From Pseudonocardia hierapolitana (lineage in GTDB: Bacteria; Actinomycetota; Actinomycetes; Mycobacteriales; Pseudonocardiaceae), in assembly GCF_007994075.1 (NCBI RefSeq), contig NZ_VIWU01000001.1:6200001-6264000 (forward strand): a stretch of 64,000 nt of DNA. The letters are read 5' to 3'. The translations under genes and the position numbers were made by a program. The notes under the pieces were generated by a model that was not told the origin of the DNA, did no database searches, and was given only the letters and a program-made list of their open reading frames with translations. Positions 43,685 through 53,226 of the stretch are shown here, in pieces. Numbering within the stretch: the first letter of the stretch is position 1; each line of letters starts with the position of its first letter.

Positions 43685-43756
43685 TCGGCATGGTGGCCCG
43701 CGGCGTGGATCACCGTGATCGCCGAGGGCGACGGCAAACGCGGAGGAAGCGATCAG

Positions 43757-44833
43757 TCAGAGCGGGTCGAACGCCCTGAACACCCGCGGTGGGAGCCGGG
43801 CCTCGTCCCACCGGTACTTCATCTCCTCGACCAGGTCGTCGAGCCACCGAGTCAGCGCGGGATAGAGCCCAGTGGGCCCGGCGGTATCGGTCGCGGCGGT
43901 GAGCGTGTGCACGATCTGGGTGCGCCGTCGGACGCTTGATCAGCGGACGCGATCAGCCGCAGCCTCGAGGCCCGGACGACCGCCCAGGCGAGGCAGCCCT
44001 CGGCCATCAGCCGCTCGTACACCGCGTCGTCCGCGACGGCGGGGCGCCCCTCGACCAGCTCGGCGCGGTAGGCCCGGTCCATCCTCGCCAGCACCGGGCC
44101 CGGCAGGACGGCCCAGCGCCCGTACTGGGGGAACGACAATCGGAGGCACCCGGCATCGATCCCGAGATGGCGGACGCCGGCCCCTTCGAAGTCGAAGATC
44201 CGCGCTTCTCCATCGATCACCACGGCGTTGCTCGGCGTCAGGTCGCCGTGGGTGAAGCCGCGGAACCGTTCGTCGGCCAGCGCCCCCGCCAGAGCCTCCG
44301 CATCGGCGCAGGCGTGCGCGGGTGATGGGAAGCCCAGGTCGTCGGCAGCGGCACACAGGTCGCTCCACGAGCCGAGCGGATCGTCGAGGAACGGCACGCG
44401 GCGAGCCGCCCTGAACCGCTCGGAACCGCGCGCCGCGTGCACCCTGCTGGCCGCGGACGCCAGCGCGACGAGTCCGCGCTCGGCCGGCGTCGAGGCGTCG
44501 GCGATCAGCAGATCCTGCACCGACGGCCCCGTGCCCATGTCGGTCATGAGGACGACACCGACGTCGCTGGTCAGGATGAGCGGCGCGAGTGCGACGCCGG
44601 CCCGCTCGAGGTGTTCGAGCGCGCGGCGCTCGTTGTCGAGGTACGCGGGATCCCCCGTTCCACCCGGCTCCCGCACGCCGCCGTAGCTCGGCGATGACGG
44701 AGCGGCCGATCCCGGGGTAGTCGGCATCGAGGGTGATCCGCAGTACCGGCGCCACCGGATTGCCGAGTTCGACGATGTCGTGGACCCGCGCGCCTGCGAT
44801 CTCGTGCAGCAGACGCGCCACGGTCTCGCGCAT
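43757..44833 (-). pseudogene. Phosphotransferase (APH fold) broken by two frameshifts
   Basis: Three reading frames join into one protein of about 350 residues: MRETVARLLHEIAGARVHDI to GIGRSVIAELRR; then GDPAYLDNERRALEHLERAG, MTDMGTGPSVQDLL, FRGFTHGDLTPSNAVVIDGE (catalytic loop HGDLTPSN) and IFDFEGAGVRHLGID; then TQIVHTLTAATDTAGPTGLY, LDDLVEEMKYRWDEARLP and VFRAFDPL before the stop. The first shift lies at about 44650 in a run of five G where six would restore the frame; the second at about 43930. All catalytic motifs are intact, so base errors cannot be excluded. Substrate unknown. Confidence 0.6.
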
Positions 44834-44933
44834 CAGCGGCCCCCTGGCGGAGTACATGCCCTATTGGGAACGCGTTCGTAACGCTACCGTCATCCCCTGC
44901 TCAGAGGATCACCCGGTCTGAGGGGAGCGCGGG

Positions 44934-45803
44934 ATGGTCGGTCGGGCGCGCACGGTCGTCGCTGCGGTGGCGGCGTTCGTGTTGCTGGTGGTGCTGTGGG
45001 AGCTGGTCAAGCTCGCGCTGCCCGGCGACGGCGTGCTGATCGGCGACACCCGGGTCCTGCCCCGCACCGATGACTCGGCCATGCCGCACGTCTGGACCGT
45101 GCTCGGGCGGCTCCTCGAGCCGGAGGTGGCCGGTGCGGCCGACGCGCGCACGGTGGGCGCGGCCGTCGCGTCGGGGGCGCTGTTCACCCTCGGCCTCGCG
45201 CTGGGCGGGCTGGTGCTCGGCGGGGTGCTCGGGATGCTGCTGGCGCTGGCCATGCAGCGGTTCGGGTTGCTGGAGCGCGCGGCCCTGCCCTACGTCGTCG
45301 CGTCGCAGACGGTGCCGCTGATCGCGATCGCCCCGCTCGTGGCCGGGTGGGGCGGCAAGATCGCGATCATGGGCTGGTCGTGGCAGCCGTGGGCGAGTGT
45401 CATGGTGATCTCGTCGTACCTGGCGTTCTTCCCGATCGCCGTCGGGATGCTCCGCGGCCTGAACGCGCCCGCGAAGGCCGACGTCGAGCTGTTCCGCACC
45501 CTCGCCGCCGGCTGGTGGACCACGCTGCTGCGGCTGCGGCTGCCCACGTCGGTGCCGTTCCTGCTCCCGGCGGTGCGGCTCGCGGCGGCCGCGGCCGTGG
45601 TCGGGGCGATCGTCGCGGAGATCTCCACCGGCACGCGCGGCGGGATCGGCCGCCTGATCATCGAGTACGCGCAGTCGGCCACCGGTGACCCGTCGCGCCT
45701 CTACACCGCGATCCTCGGCGCCGCCGCGCTCGGGCTCCTCGCGGCGGGCGCGGTCGGTCTGCTGGACGTCGCACTGCGCCGGTACCGGGGGAGTGTCCGA
45801 TGA
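44934..45803 (+). CDS. ABC transporter permease 1 (NMT1/THI5-type importer)
   Basis: 289 residues. Six transmembrane segments typical of BPD_transp_1; the EAA-like coupling loop lies in LRGLNAPAKADVELFRTLAAGWWTTLLRLRLPTSVPFLLPAVR in the fifth segment region. First gene of an operon: permease, ATPase (ATGA overlap), second permease (GTGA overlap), lipoprotein. Such SsuC/TauC-like permeases import small organic molecules. It has an atypical long periplasmic loop between TM1 and TM2 (GDTRVLPRTDDSAMPHVWTV). Confidence 0.85.
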   Translation: MVGRARTVVAAVAAFVLLVVLWELVKLALPGDGVLIGDTRVLPRTDDSAMPHVWTVLGRLLEPEVAGAADARTVGAAVASGALFTLGLALGGLVLGGVLGMLLALAMQRFGLLERAALPYVVASQTVPLIAIAPLVAGWGGKIAIMGWSWQPWASVMVISSYLAFFPIAVGMLRGLNAPAKADVELFRTLAAGWWTTLLRLRLPTSVPFLLPAVRLAAAAAVVGAIVAEISTGTRGGIGRLIIEYAQSATGDPSRLYTAILGAAALGLLAAGAVGLLDVALRRYRGSVR

Positions 45804-46561
45804 ACGCCGTGCAGCTCGCGGGGGTCCAGAAGCGGTTCGGGGACGTCCACGCCCTGGACGGCATCGACCTGGAGATCGCCGCGGGCGAGTTCGTCTCGCT
45901 GATCGGGCCGTCCGGGTGTGGGAAGTCCACCCTGCTGCGCGTGGTCGCCGACCTGGAGCAGCCCACGTCGGGAAGCGTGCTGGTCGGCGGGAAGACCCCG
46001 TACCAGGCACGGCTGGACCAGGACTACGGGATCGCCTTCCAGCAGGCCGGGCTCCTGGAGTGGCGCAGCGTCGTCGAGAACGTCGAGCTGCCCCTGCACG
46101 TCCACGGGGTCGACAAGGCGAAGCGCCGGACGCGGGCCACCGAGCTGCTGGAACTCGTCGGGCTGGCCGAGTTCGCGGGCTCGCGTCCGAGCGAGCTGTC
46201 CGGGGGCATGCAGCAGCGCGTGGCGATCGCCCGCGCGCTCGCGCCCAGCCCGCGCCTGCTGCTGATGGACGAGCCGTTCGGCGCGCTCGACGAGATGACC
46301 CGGGAGCGGATGCAGGCCGAGCTGCTGCGCATCGCGCGGGAGACCGACGCCGCCGTCCTGTTCGTCACGCACTCGATCCCCGAGGCCGTCGTGCTGTCCG
46401 ACCGCGTGGTCGTGATGTCCCCGCGCCCCGGGCGGATCACCGAGGTCGTCACCGGGGAGCGCCCGGGCCCCGACGAGGACGTCGACGACGTCCGCGAGTC
46501 GGGCGCGTTCTTCGCCGCGATCACGACCGTGCGCGAGGCGCTGCGCAAGGGGCACGCGTGA
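45800..46561 (+). CDS. ABC transporter ATP-binding protein (SsuB/TauB/ThiZ type)
   Basis: 253 residues. Walker A GPSGCGKSTLL, Q-loop FQQAGLLEW, signature LSGGMQQRVAIARAL, Walker B RLLLMDEPFGALDE, H-loop VTHSIPEAVVLSDRVVVMS with PRPGRI, all as in nitrate/sulfonate/taurine and HMP importers. Coupled by overlap to both permeases. It provides ATP hydrolysis for the importer. One ATPase serves two different permease subunits, so the complex is predicted to be two copies of this protein plus one of each permease. Confidence 0.93.
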   Translation: MNAVQLAGVQKRFGDVHALDGIDLEIAAGEFVSLIGPSGCGKSTLLRVVADLEQPTSGSVLVGGKTPYQARLDQDYGIAFQQAGLLEWRSVVENVELPLHVHGVDKAKRRTRATELLELVGLAEFAGSRPSELSGGMQQRVAIARALAPSPRLLLMDEPFGALDEMTRERMQAELLRIARETDAAVLFVTHSIPEAVVLSDRVVVMSPRPGRITEVVTGERPGPDEDVDDVRESGAFFAAITTVREALRKGHA

Positions 46562-47367
46562 CCCGGGTCGTGCCGGGTGCCGCCGGGGTCGAGGCCGGCC
46601 CGCGGCGCGGTCCCCGCGGGTTCGCGGCCGTGTGGCCGCCGGTCGTGTTCGGGCTCGGCCTGCTGGTGGTGTGGGAGCTGGTCGTCCGGATCGCCGGGGT
46701 GCCGGCCTTCCTGCTGCCCGCGCCGAGCGCGATCGCCGAGCAGGTCGGCGCCCAGCTCCCGGTGATCCTCTCCACGACCGCGGTCACCGGCGGCAACGCC
46801 CTCATCGGTCTCGTGGCCGGCTTCGTGCTCGGCGTGGCGCTGGCGCTGCTGGCCGCTCGGTCGCGGATCTTCGGGGAGCTGGCCACGCCGATCGTGCTGG
46901 CCGCGAGCGCCGTCCCGATCGTCGCGCTCGCACCCGTCTTCACCACGATGTACGGCTCGGCCACCGAGATCCCGCGCCGGCTGGTGGTGACGGTCGTGGT
47001 CACGGTGCCGGTCTTCGTCGCGACCGCGCGCGGGCTGCGGCAGGTGCAGCCCGTGCACGCCGAGCTCATGACGGCCCTCGCCGCCAGCCCGTGGCAGCAC
47101 GCGCGGTTCGTCCGGCTGCCCGGTGCCGTGCCGTACATCATGACGGGGCTGCGGCTCGCCGCCCCGGCCGCGGTGATCGCCTCGATCGTCGCCGAGTACT
47201 TCGGCGGCCTGCAGAACGGGCTCGGCAGCCGCATCACCTCGGCCGCCGCCAACACCGCCTACGCCCGCGCGTGGGCCTTCGTCGCCGCCTCGATCGCACT
47301 GGGGCTGCTGTTCCACTTTGCCGGGCTGCTCATCGAGCGCCTGGTGACCCGCGGTCGTACCGCCTGA
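46558..47367 (+). CDS. ABC transporter permease 2 (NMT1/THI5-type importer)
   Basis: 269 residues from GTG 46558, overlapping the ATPase stop. Six transmembrane segments with the start WELVVRIAGVPAFLLPAPSAIAEQ, typical of the SsuC/ThiX group, then AASAVPIVALAPVFTTMYG and the coupling loop ELMTALAASPWQHARFVRLPGAVPYIMTG. It differs strongly from permease 1, so the two are not a recent duplicate. The short linker to the lipoprotein gene (16 bases) contains a GGAGG-type site (CCGGAGG). Confidence 0.88.
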   Translation: MTRVVPGAAGVEAGPRRGPRGFAAVWPPVVFGLGLLVVWELVVRIAGVPAFLLPAPSAIAEQVGAQLPVILSTTAVTGGNALIGLVAGFVLGVALALLAARSRIFGELATPIVLAASAVPIVALAPVFTTMYGSATEIPRRLVVTVVVTVPVFVATARGLRQVQPVHAELMTALAASPWQHARFVRLPGAVPYIMTGLRLAAPAAVIASIVAEYFGGLQNGLGSRITSAAANTAYARAWAFVAASIALGLLFHFAGLLIERLVTRGRTA

Positions 47368-47383
47368 ACCCCCGGAGGTCCCC

Positions 47384-48523
47384 ATGCCTCGCTCGGTCAT
47401 CCGCCGCCTCGCCCTGGTGGCTGCGTTCCTCGTGGCGGTCACCGCCTGCAGCGTCACCCCACAAGGCGGCGGCAGCGCGCCACCCGCTGAGGGCCCGCAG
47501 CAGGTGCGGCTGCAGCTGCAGTGGTTCAAGCAGGGCCAGTTCGCCGGCTACATCGCGGCCGTCGAGCAGGGCTTCTACGCCGAGCGCGGGCTGGACGTGG
47601 AGATCCTGGAGGGCGGGGTCGACATCGTCCCGCAGACCGTCCTCGCGCAGGGCCAGGCCGACTTCGCGATCGCATGGGTGCCGAAGGCGCTCGCCTCGCG
47701 CGAGCAGGGCGCGGGGATCACCGACGTCGCCCAGATCTTCCAGCGGTCGGGCACCTACCAGGTGGCGTTCGCGGACAAGGGGATCACGACGCCCGCCGAC
47801 CTCAAGGGCAAGAAGGTCGGCAACTGGGGCTTCGGCAACGAGTTCGAGCTGTTCGCCGGCATGACGAAGGCCGGGCTCACGCCCGCCACGGACGTCACCC
47901 TGGTGCAGCAGCAGTTCGACATGCAGGCGCTGCTCTCCGGAGAGATCGACGCCGCCCAGGCCATGTCCTACAACGAGTACGCGCAGGTGCTGGAGGCCAC
48001 CAACCCCGCGACGGGCCAGCTCTACCAGCCGAGCGACTTCTCCGTGATCGACTGGAACGAGACCGGCACCGCCATGCTGCAGGACGCCATCTGGGCCAGC
48101 ACCGAGCGGCTTCAGGACCCGGCCTACCAGGACCTCACCACCCGGTTCATCGCAGGCTCCCTCGAGGGCTGGGCGTACTGCCGGGACAACGTCGAGTCGT
48201 GCCGGGACATGGTCGTCGCCGCGGGTTCCACGCTCGGCGCGAGCCACCAGCTGTGGCAGGTCAACGAGGTGAACAAGCTGATCTGGCCGTCGCCGGACGG
48301 CGCGGGTTCGATCGACGAGGCGGCGTGGACCCAGACCGTCCAGGTGGCGCGCACCGCGGTCAACGCCGACGGGCAGACCGTGCTCACCCGCGACCCCGAC
48401 GCAGAGGCCCACACCAACACCTACGTGCAGCGGGCCCTCGACCAGCTGCGGGGCGAGGGCGTCGACGTCACCGGCGAGGGCTACCAGCCGATCGAGGTCA
48501 CGCTCAACCCCGGCGGGGCATAG
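47384..48523 (+). CDS. Substrate-binding lipoprotein, NMT1/THI5-like
   Basis: 379 residues. Lipoprotein signal peptide: RRLALVAAFLVAVTAC, lipobox V-T-A-C with Cys22. The mature protein starts QVRLQLQWFKQGQFAGYIAA (QWxxQxQFAG is the NMT1/THI5 signature), then EQGFYAERGLDVEI, GQADFAIAWVPKAL, KKVGNWGFGNEFEL. Related proteins bind the thiamine precursor HMP (ThiY) or riboflavin (RibY); a tryptophan-rich, ring-stacking pocket is likely. The ligand is not proven, and no TPP riboswitch sequence was seen before the operon. Ends just before the right compound repeat. Confidence 0.85.
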   Translation: MPRSVIRRLALVAAFLVAVTACSVTPQGGGSAPPAEGPQQVRLQLQWFKQGQFAGYIAAVEQGFYAERGLDVEILEGGVDIVPQTVLAQGQADFAIAWVPKALASREQGAGITDVAQIFQRSGTYQVAFADKGITTPADLKGKKVGNWGFGNEFELFAGMTKAGLTPATDVTLVQQQFDMQALLSGEIDAAQAMSYNEYAQVLEATNPATGQLYQPSDFSVIDWNETGTAMLQDAIWASTERLQDPAYQDLTTRFIAGSLEGWAYCRDNVESCRDMVVAAGSTLGASHQLWQVNEVNKLIWPSPDGAGSIDEAAWTQTVQVARTAVNADGQTVLTRDPDAEAHTNTYVQRALDQLRGEGVDVTGEGYQPIEVTLNPGGA

Positions 48524-48556
48524 CCGCGCCGTGTCCGCGCTCCGTGGATGTCGGTG

Positions 48557-48735
48557 GGCCTGCTGGCGGCGCCGCGCATTGTGCGGGGCCGCCCCTCCCA
48601 GCTCAAGGGCGCCTGCGGCGTCGCTTCGCGATCGGTGCGCGACCCTTGACCTGTGAGCCTCTGCGGCCCCTCGGGCATGCGGTGCGGGCGGGCCGGGGGC
48701 CTGCCCGGTGGGGTGCGCGGCGTCGCCAGCAGGCC
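48557..48735 (+). mobile_element. MITE-like element C (179 bp)
   Basis: 22-base terminal inverted repeats with one mismatch (GGCCTGCTGGCGGCGCCGCG at the left, complement at 48714-48735). It is the counterpart of element B in the other compound repeat, in direct orientation here. No coding capacity. Confidence 0.75.
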
Positions 48736-48870
48736 GGTCTCCCGGACAGGTGAGCGGGCCTCGGTGCCGGTCGCGCGCCCGGTGTGCGCTCGCGCGCCCC
48801 GTGTCGGCCCACGCGCCCGGTCGACGGGATGCCTGGGCGGTGAACGGGTGCGCGAGCGGCGGAGATCGTT

Positions 48871-48903
48871 CCTTGTGTGAAGTCCGTACTGGGTGTGTGA
48901 AGT
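48871..48903 (+). repeat. TGTGTGAAGT repeat, single arm
   Basis: 33 bases starting CCTTGTGTGAAGTCC and ending GGGTGTGTGAAGT, exactly the complement of one arm of the 70-base palindrome at 38856-38925. The partner arm is missing here. Confidence 0.8.
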
Positions 48904-49006
48904 CGGCTGTGCCGGCGCTACGAGCGGCGCGATCGGCAGTTCGGCGCGTTGCCGTGTCGTTTTCGCCCGTTTTCGCGCCAAAGCCTTGATCATGCCCGCG
49001 AGGCCG

Positions 49007-49109
49007 GCCTTCGGTGGTGCCGCGCGCCCGAAGGGCAGGCCCCCGGCCTGCCCGCGTTGTGCTGACCGGAGGGGCGGCCCCGCACGATGCGCGGCGCCAC
49101 CGAAGGCCC
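49007..49109 (-). mobile_element. MITE-like element E (103 bp, internally deleted)
   Basis: 20-base terminal inverted repeats, one mismatch: GGCCTTCGGTGGTGCCGCGC at 49007-49026 and complement at 49090-49109. It is the counterpart of element A with about 70 interior bases lost. Confidence 0.7.
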
Positions 49110-49246
49110 TGGCGCCGCCGAAGGCCCTGGTGAAGCTGCGGCGCGCGACACCGTCCAGATCGTCAGGACGACCTCGACAGACGTGGCAAGACAGCACAGC
49201 CTCTGTTTCGCCGTTCTCGCGTCGACCTGCCGATCACGGGGCGCGA

Positions 49247-50362
49247 TCAGGACGTCCGGGGCGCCAGCAGCTCGTACCAGACACCGTCGTCGACCGTGCG
49301 GTCCGCACCGACGCCGACGACGCCGTCCTGGTGCACCTCCCCGACCAGGGTGAAGCCGGCCCGCTCCGCGACGTGCCTGCTCGCCGTGTTGTCCCGAGAC
49401 GCGCCGATCTGCAGCCGGTGGCGGCCGAGCCCGCCCCGCTCGCGCGGCGTGAACGTGTGCGCGACGACGAGGTCGACGGCCTCGCCGACCACGCCGCGCC
49501 CGCGCGCGTCCGGGTGGGCCCAGTAAGCGATCTCCCCGCCGGTGGGGTTCATCGGGTCGTCGAGCCGGAAGACGGAGACGTTGGCGAGCAGCCGGTCGTC
49601 GACGGGGTCGGCGACCGCCCAGGTGACCTTCTGCCCGAGTGACTCGGCGAGCCGGCAGTCCATCACGAAGTCCCGCGCGGTGTCCTCGGTGTACGGGTGC
49701 GGCAGCGTGGCCAGCCAGTGCCGGGTACGCGGGTCACTGCACGCCTCGACGATGCGGGGCACGTCCGCATCGGTGTGCTGGCGCAGCCGCACCCGCTCGC
49801 CCACCAGCTCGGGCACCGGCCACCAGGTGGTGCGGGGCGCCATCTCCTCGTCGGGGGTGAGCGAGGCGAACCAGCCGTCGGCGAGGCCGTCGCGGCGGGG
49901 CAGGGCCAGGCGCCGGGTGCCCTCGAACGTGAAGCCGCACGCGTGCGCCACCCGCCACGACGCGAGGTTGCCCGCCTGCGCCCACCAGTGCAGCACCGGC
50001 AGCCCGGCCTGCTCGAACGCCCAGCGGGCCGCCAGCCGCAGCGCCCTCGACATGAGGCCACGCCCGCGCGCAGCCGGGACGAGCCCGTAACCGACGAACG
50101 GTGGCGTACCCCGGTGGACGTCCACGTTGCCGGCGAACCGTCCTTCCGCCTCCACCACCCAGCGCGCCGCCGTGCCGTCGCGCCACCCCGCGGGAACCGT
50201 CTCCTCGATCCACCGGCGCGCGTCGGCCGGGCCGTAGGGGTGCGGGATGCGCGTCCAGCGGGCGGTCTCCGGATCGCGGGCGAACGCCAGCAGGCCGTCC
50301 AGGTCGGCGGCGGTGTGGGCCCGCAGGGTCACCGCCCCATCGGTCAGTGTCGGCGCTCGCAC
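49247..50362 (-). CDS. Tandem GNAT acetyltransferase (RimJ-like)
   Basis: 371 residues from GTG 50362. Two GNAT domains in series. Domain 1 (about 5-165): VTLRAHTAADLDGLLAFARDPETARWT, VGYGLVPAARGRGLMSRAL (acetyl-CoA loop RGRGLM), NLASWRVAHACGFTFEG. Domain 2 (about 185-365): VRLRQHTDADVPRIVEACSD, IAYWAHPDARGRGVVGEAV, NTASRHVAERAGFTLVGE. Both are of the RimJ/L type that acetylates N-terminal amines or small amines. Substrate is unknown. Divergent to the fusion gene at 50453. Confidence 0.85.
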   Translation of the reverse strand: MRAPTLTDGAVTLRAHTAADLDGLLAFARDPETARWTRIPHPYGPADARRWIEETVPAGWRDGTAARWVVEAEGRFAGNVDVHRGTPPFVGYGLVPAARGRGLMSRALRLAARWAFEQAGLPVLHWWAQAGNLASWRVAHACGFTFEGTRRLALPRRDGLADGWFASLTPDEEMAPRTTWWPVPELVGERVRLRQHTDADVPRIVEACSDPRTRHWLATLPHPYTEDTARDFVMDCRLAESLGQKVTWAVADPVDDRLLANVSVFRLDDPMNPTGGEIAYWAHPDARGRGVVGEAVDLVVAHTFTPRERGGLGRHRLQIGASRDNTASRHVAERAGFTLVGEVHQDGVVGVGADRTVDDGVWYELLAPRTS

Positions 50363-50452
50363 CCGTCCATGATCGCGCCCGCGACCCGGCTCGCCCACCG
50401 AGTTCGGCGAAACGGGGTGCGCAGCGCCGGGACCGCCGGATAGGAAGGGTTC

Positions 50453-52234
50453 ATGCCCCCAGCGCTCAGCGACCCGGACCGGATCCGTCGGCTCGAGCCG
50501 CCCGCGCAGGGCGCGCGGCTGTCGGTGGTGCTCGACACCGACACGTTCAACGAGATCGACGACCAGTTCGCGCTCGCCTACGCGTTGCTGTCACCGGACC
50601 GGCTCGACCTGCAGGCGGTCTACGCGGCGCCGTTCTGCAACGACGCGACCGACCCCGCGACGGGCATGCGCCAGAGCTACGACGAGATCCTCCGGGTGCT
50701 GGAGCGGTTCGACCGGCGGCCCGACGGCTTCGTGTTCACCGGGTCCGAGCGGTGGCTGACCGACGCTGGCGCGCCGGTCCCGAGCGCGGCGGCCGAGGAT
50801 CTCGTCGCGAGGGCCAGGCGGCAGGGTGACGACGAGGTGCTGTACGTGGTCGCGATCGGGGCCCCGACCAACGTCTCGTCGGCGCTGCTGGCCGCGCCGG
50901 ACATCGCCGGGAAGATCGTCGTGGTGTGGCTCGGCGGGAACCCGACCACCTGGCCGAAGGCGAACGAGTACAACCTCGAGCAGGACGTGGCGGCCTCCCG
51001 CGTCCTGCTCGACTCCGGCGTCCCGCTCGTGTACGTGCCGTGCGTCAACGTGACCGAGCACCTGACCACCACGCTCGCCGAGATCGACGCGTTCGTCCGG
51101 CCGACCGGACCGGTCGGCGCGTACCTCGCGGGGATCTTCGAGGCCTACTACGACGACCACTTCGCCCGCTCGAAGGTCATCTGGGACGTCGGTGCGGTGG
51201 CGTGGCTCGTCGACCCGGAGTGGACGCCGAGCGCGCTGGTGCACAGCCCGGTGCTCACCTCCGAGGGGACCTGGAGCCACGACCCGCGGCGGCACCTGAT
51301 CCGCGAGATGCGGCAGCTGGATCGGGACGCGATCTTCGGTGACCTGTTCACGAAGCTGCGTGACGCGGGCGCGGCGTCCGGGAGGATGGGGGGCATGAGC
51401 ACCGCTGCCGGGACCGACACCGGCCTCGCCGCCTACCTCGACCGGATCGGCGTCGCCGACGTCACCAGTCCGGACCTCCCGACGCTGCACCGCATCATCG
51501 CAGGTCACACGCGGTCGATCGCGTTCGAGAACCTCGACGCGTTCACCGGCCGGGAGATCGCCCTCGACCCGGACGCCCTCGCCGCGAAGCTCGTGCACGG
51601 CGGCCGCGGCGGGTGGTGCTTCGAGCAGAACCTGCTGCTGCGCGGCGCCCTCGACGCGGTCGGCTACACCACCACCTGCCTCGCGGCGCGGGTGATGTGG
51701 GGCCGCCCGCCGGACGCACCGCCGGTGCCCCGCAGCCACATGTTGCTGCGCGTCGACCTGCCGGAGGGGCCCCACCTCGTCGACGTCGGCTTCGGCGGTC
51801 TCACGCTCACCGGCGTGCTGGCGCTGGAACCGGACGTCGAGCAGGCCACCCCGCACGAGCCGTTCCGGCTGGTGTCGGCCGAGCGGGCCGGGTACGTCAT
51901 GCAGGCACGGGTGGGCGGACAGTGGCGGCCGCTGTACTGGTTCGACCTCACCGAGCAGCTCCTGGCCGACTACGAGGTGTCGAACTGGTACCTCTGCCAC
52001 CACCCGCGCTCGCACTTCCTGAGCGGGATCATGGCCGCCCGCCCGGAGCCCGACCGCCGGTACGCCCTGGGCAGCACGAGCCTCGCCGTGCACCACCTCG
52101 ACGGCCCCACCGAGCGGCGCACGCTGGAGTCGCCCGCGGAGATCCGCAAGGTCCTCGAGGAGACGTTCCTGATCGACACCTCCGGCCTCCCCGACCTGGA
52201 GACGGCGCTCGCGCGCCTCTTCCAGGACCGCTGA
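50453..52234 (+). CDS. Nucleoside hydrolase-arylamine N-acetyltransferase fusion
   Basis: 593 residues in one open frame. Residues 1-310: IUNH-type nucleoside hydrolase, with [21 protein letters not shown] (calcium-binding DxDxxxxxDD), [16 protein letters not shown], and [17 protein letters not shown] with the last Asp. Residues 315-593: arylamine N-acetyltransferase with catalytic Cys in [11 protein letters not shown] (Cys75 of that domain), His in PRSHMLLRV (115) and Asp in HLVDVGFGG (130). The junction is RMGG-M; ATG 51395 with GGAGG about 9 bases upstream could start NAT separately. Real fusion or overlapping translation are both possible. Each half looks complete. Confidence 0.85.
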   Translation: MPPALSDPDRIRRLEPPAQGARLSVVLDTDTFNEIDDQFALAYALLSPDRLDLQAVYAAPFCNDATDPATGMRQSYDEILRVLERFDRRPDGFVFTGSERWLTDAGAPVPSAAAEDLVARARRQGDDEVLYVVAIGAPTNVSSALLAAPDIAGKIVVVWLGGNPTTWPKANEYNLEQDVAASRVLLDSGVPLVYVPCVNVTEHLTTTLAEIDAFVRPTGPVGAYLAGIFEAYYDDHFARSKVIWDVGAVAWLVDPEWTPSALVHSPVLTSEGTWSHDPRRHLIREMRQLDRDAIFGDLFTKLRDAGAASGRMGGMSTAAGTDTGLAAYLDRIGVADVTSPDLPTLHRIIAGHTRSIAFENLDAFTGREIALDPDALAAKLVHGGRGGWCFEQNLLLRGALDAVGYTTTCLAARVMWGRPPDAPPVPRSHMLLRVDLPEGPHLVDVGFGGLTLTGVLALEPDVEQATPHEPFRLVSAERAGYVMQARVGGQWRPLYWFDLTEQLLADYEVSNWYLCHHPRSHFLSGIMAARPEPDRRYALGSTSLAVHHLDGPTERRTLESPAEIRKVLEETFLIDTSGLPDLETALARLFQDR

Positions 52235-52269
52235 GCCGGGGCCGGTGCCGGCGTCGGTACGGTGTGCCG

Positions 52270-52743
52270 GTGCCGGACCGCGTCGTGGAGATCTACACCG
52301 ACGGCGCGTGCAGCGGGAATCCCGGCCCCGGCGGCTGGGGCGCGGTGCTGCGCTACGGCACCGTCGAGAAGGAGCTCCACGGCGGCGACGCCGGGCCGAC
52401 CACCAACAACCGGATGGAGCTGATGGCCCCCATCCGGGCGCTCGAGTCGTTGACCCGGCCCGTCGCGGTCCGGATCTACACCGACAGCACCTACGTCCGC
52501 AACGGGATCCTCAGCTGGCTGCCCCGGTGGAAGACGAACGGCTGGACGACCTCGGCGCGGACCCCGGTGAAGAACGCCGACCTCTGGCGCAGGCTCGACG
52601 AGGCGGCGGCGCGGCACCAGGTCGAGTGGCACTGGGTGAAGGGCCACGCCGGGCACCCGGAGAACGAGCGCGCCGACCGGCTCGCCGTGCGCGGCGTGGC
52701 CGAGGTCGTCGCGGCGTCAGGAGCCGCGCAGGCGGGGTCGTAG
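52270..52743 (+). CDS. rnhA: Ribonuclease HI
   Basis: 157 residues from GTG 52270 (GTG 52264 also possible). RNase H fold with the four carboxylates: [20 protein letters not shown] (D), [15 protein letters not shown] (E), [14 protein letters not shown] (D) and [14 protein letters not shown] (D), plus the handle region [20 protein letters not shown] with basic and tryptophan residues as in E. coli RNase HI. It cuts RNA in RNA-DNA hybrids. 3' end overlaps the DUF309 gene by 27 bases on the other strand. Confidence 0.95.
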   Translation: MPDRVVEIYTDGACSGNPGPGGWGAVLRYGTVEKELHGGDAGPTTNNRMELMAPIRALESLTRPVAVRIYTDSTYVRNGILSWLPRWKTNGWTTSARTPVKNADLWRRLDEAAARHQVEWHWVKGHAGHPENERADRLAVRGVAEVVAASGAAQAGS

Positions 52744-53211
52744 ATCGATCTCGGAGATGCCTGCCAGGCCGTCGCGTTCGATCCGCCTGGCGAGGTCCTC
52801 GGCGTGCGCCTGGAGCCCCGCGATGTCCAGGCCCGCGGGTGCGGGGGCGGCCCAGCAGCCGATCCGGTGCGCGGCGCGTTCGAGCAGTGCCGCGGCGCCC
52901 CGGGCGTTGCCGCGCTGCGCATGTGTCAGGCCGACGGCGAGCTGGGCGAGCCCGCGCCAGAGCTCGCGCTCGGCGTCGGGCGCGGACTTCCAGACGGCCT
53001 CCAGCACGTCGTGGGCCGGGAACGGCAGGCCGGCGTCGATCAGCCGCTGCGCCTCGGTGACGCCCTCGTCGGAGGTGAGCACGAGGTCGTCGGGCACCCG
53101 CTCGACGCCCTCCGCGCCGCGGGGGAGCGGGCGCCCCGCCGCGTCACGGGGTCGCGAGTTGCGGGGGCGTCCGGCCGGGTCACGGTCGCGCGCGATGTCC
53201 ACGACGACCAC
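52717..53211 (-). CDS. DUF309 domain protein
   Basis: 164 residues. The N-terminal 40 residues are basic and polar ([25 protein letters not shown]). The DUF309 core follows: [50 protein letters not shown], with the motif PxHDVLE and [10 protein letters not shown] diagnostic. A helical bundle of unknown function, often near sporulation or metabolism genes in Gram-positives. Tail-to-tail with RNase HI. Length matches actinobacterial members. Confidence 0.8.
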   Translation of the reverse strand: MVVVDIARDRDPAGRPRNSRPRDAAGRPLPRGAEGVERVPDDLVLTSDEGVTEAQRLIDAGLPFPAHDVLEAVWKSAPDAERELWRGLAQLAVGLTHAQRGNARGAAALLERAAHRIGCWAAPAPAGLDIAGLQAHAEDLARRIERDGLAGISEIDLRPRLRGS

Positions 53212-53226
53212 CGTGCCACGACCCGC

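Larger units (their letters stand above)
48524..49246. other. Gene-free repeat region (right compound repeat)
   Basis: About 720 bases without a supported gene, homologous in reverse orientation to 38578-39323. Its parts are listed separately. Confidence 0.7.

Noticed and set aside
44834..44933. TPP riboswitch before the NMT1-type importer
   Set aside because: No CTGAGA or other conserved thi-box sequence is seen; only short palindromes such as GAACGCGTTC.
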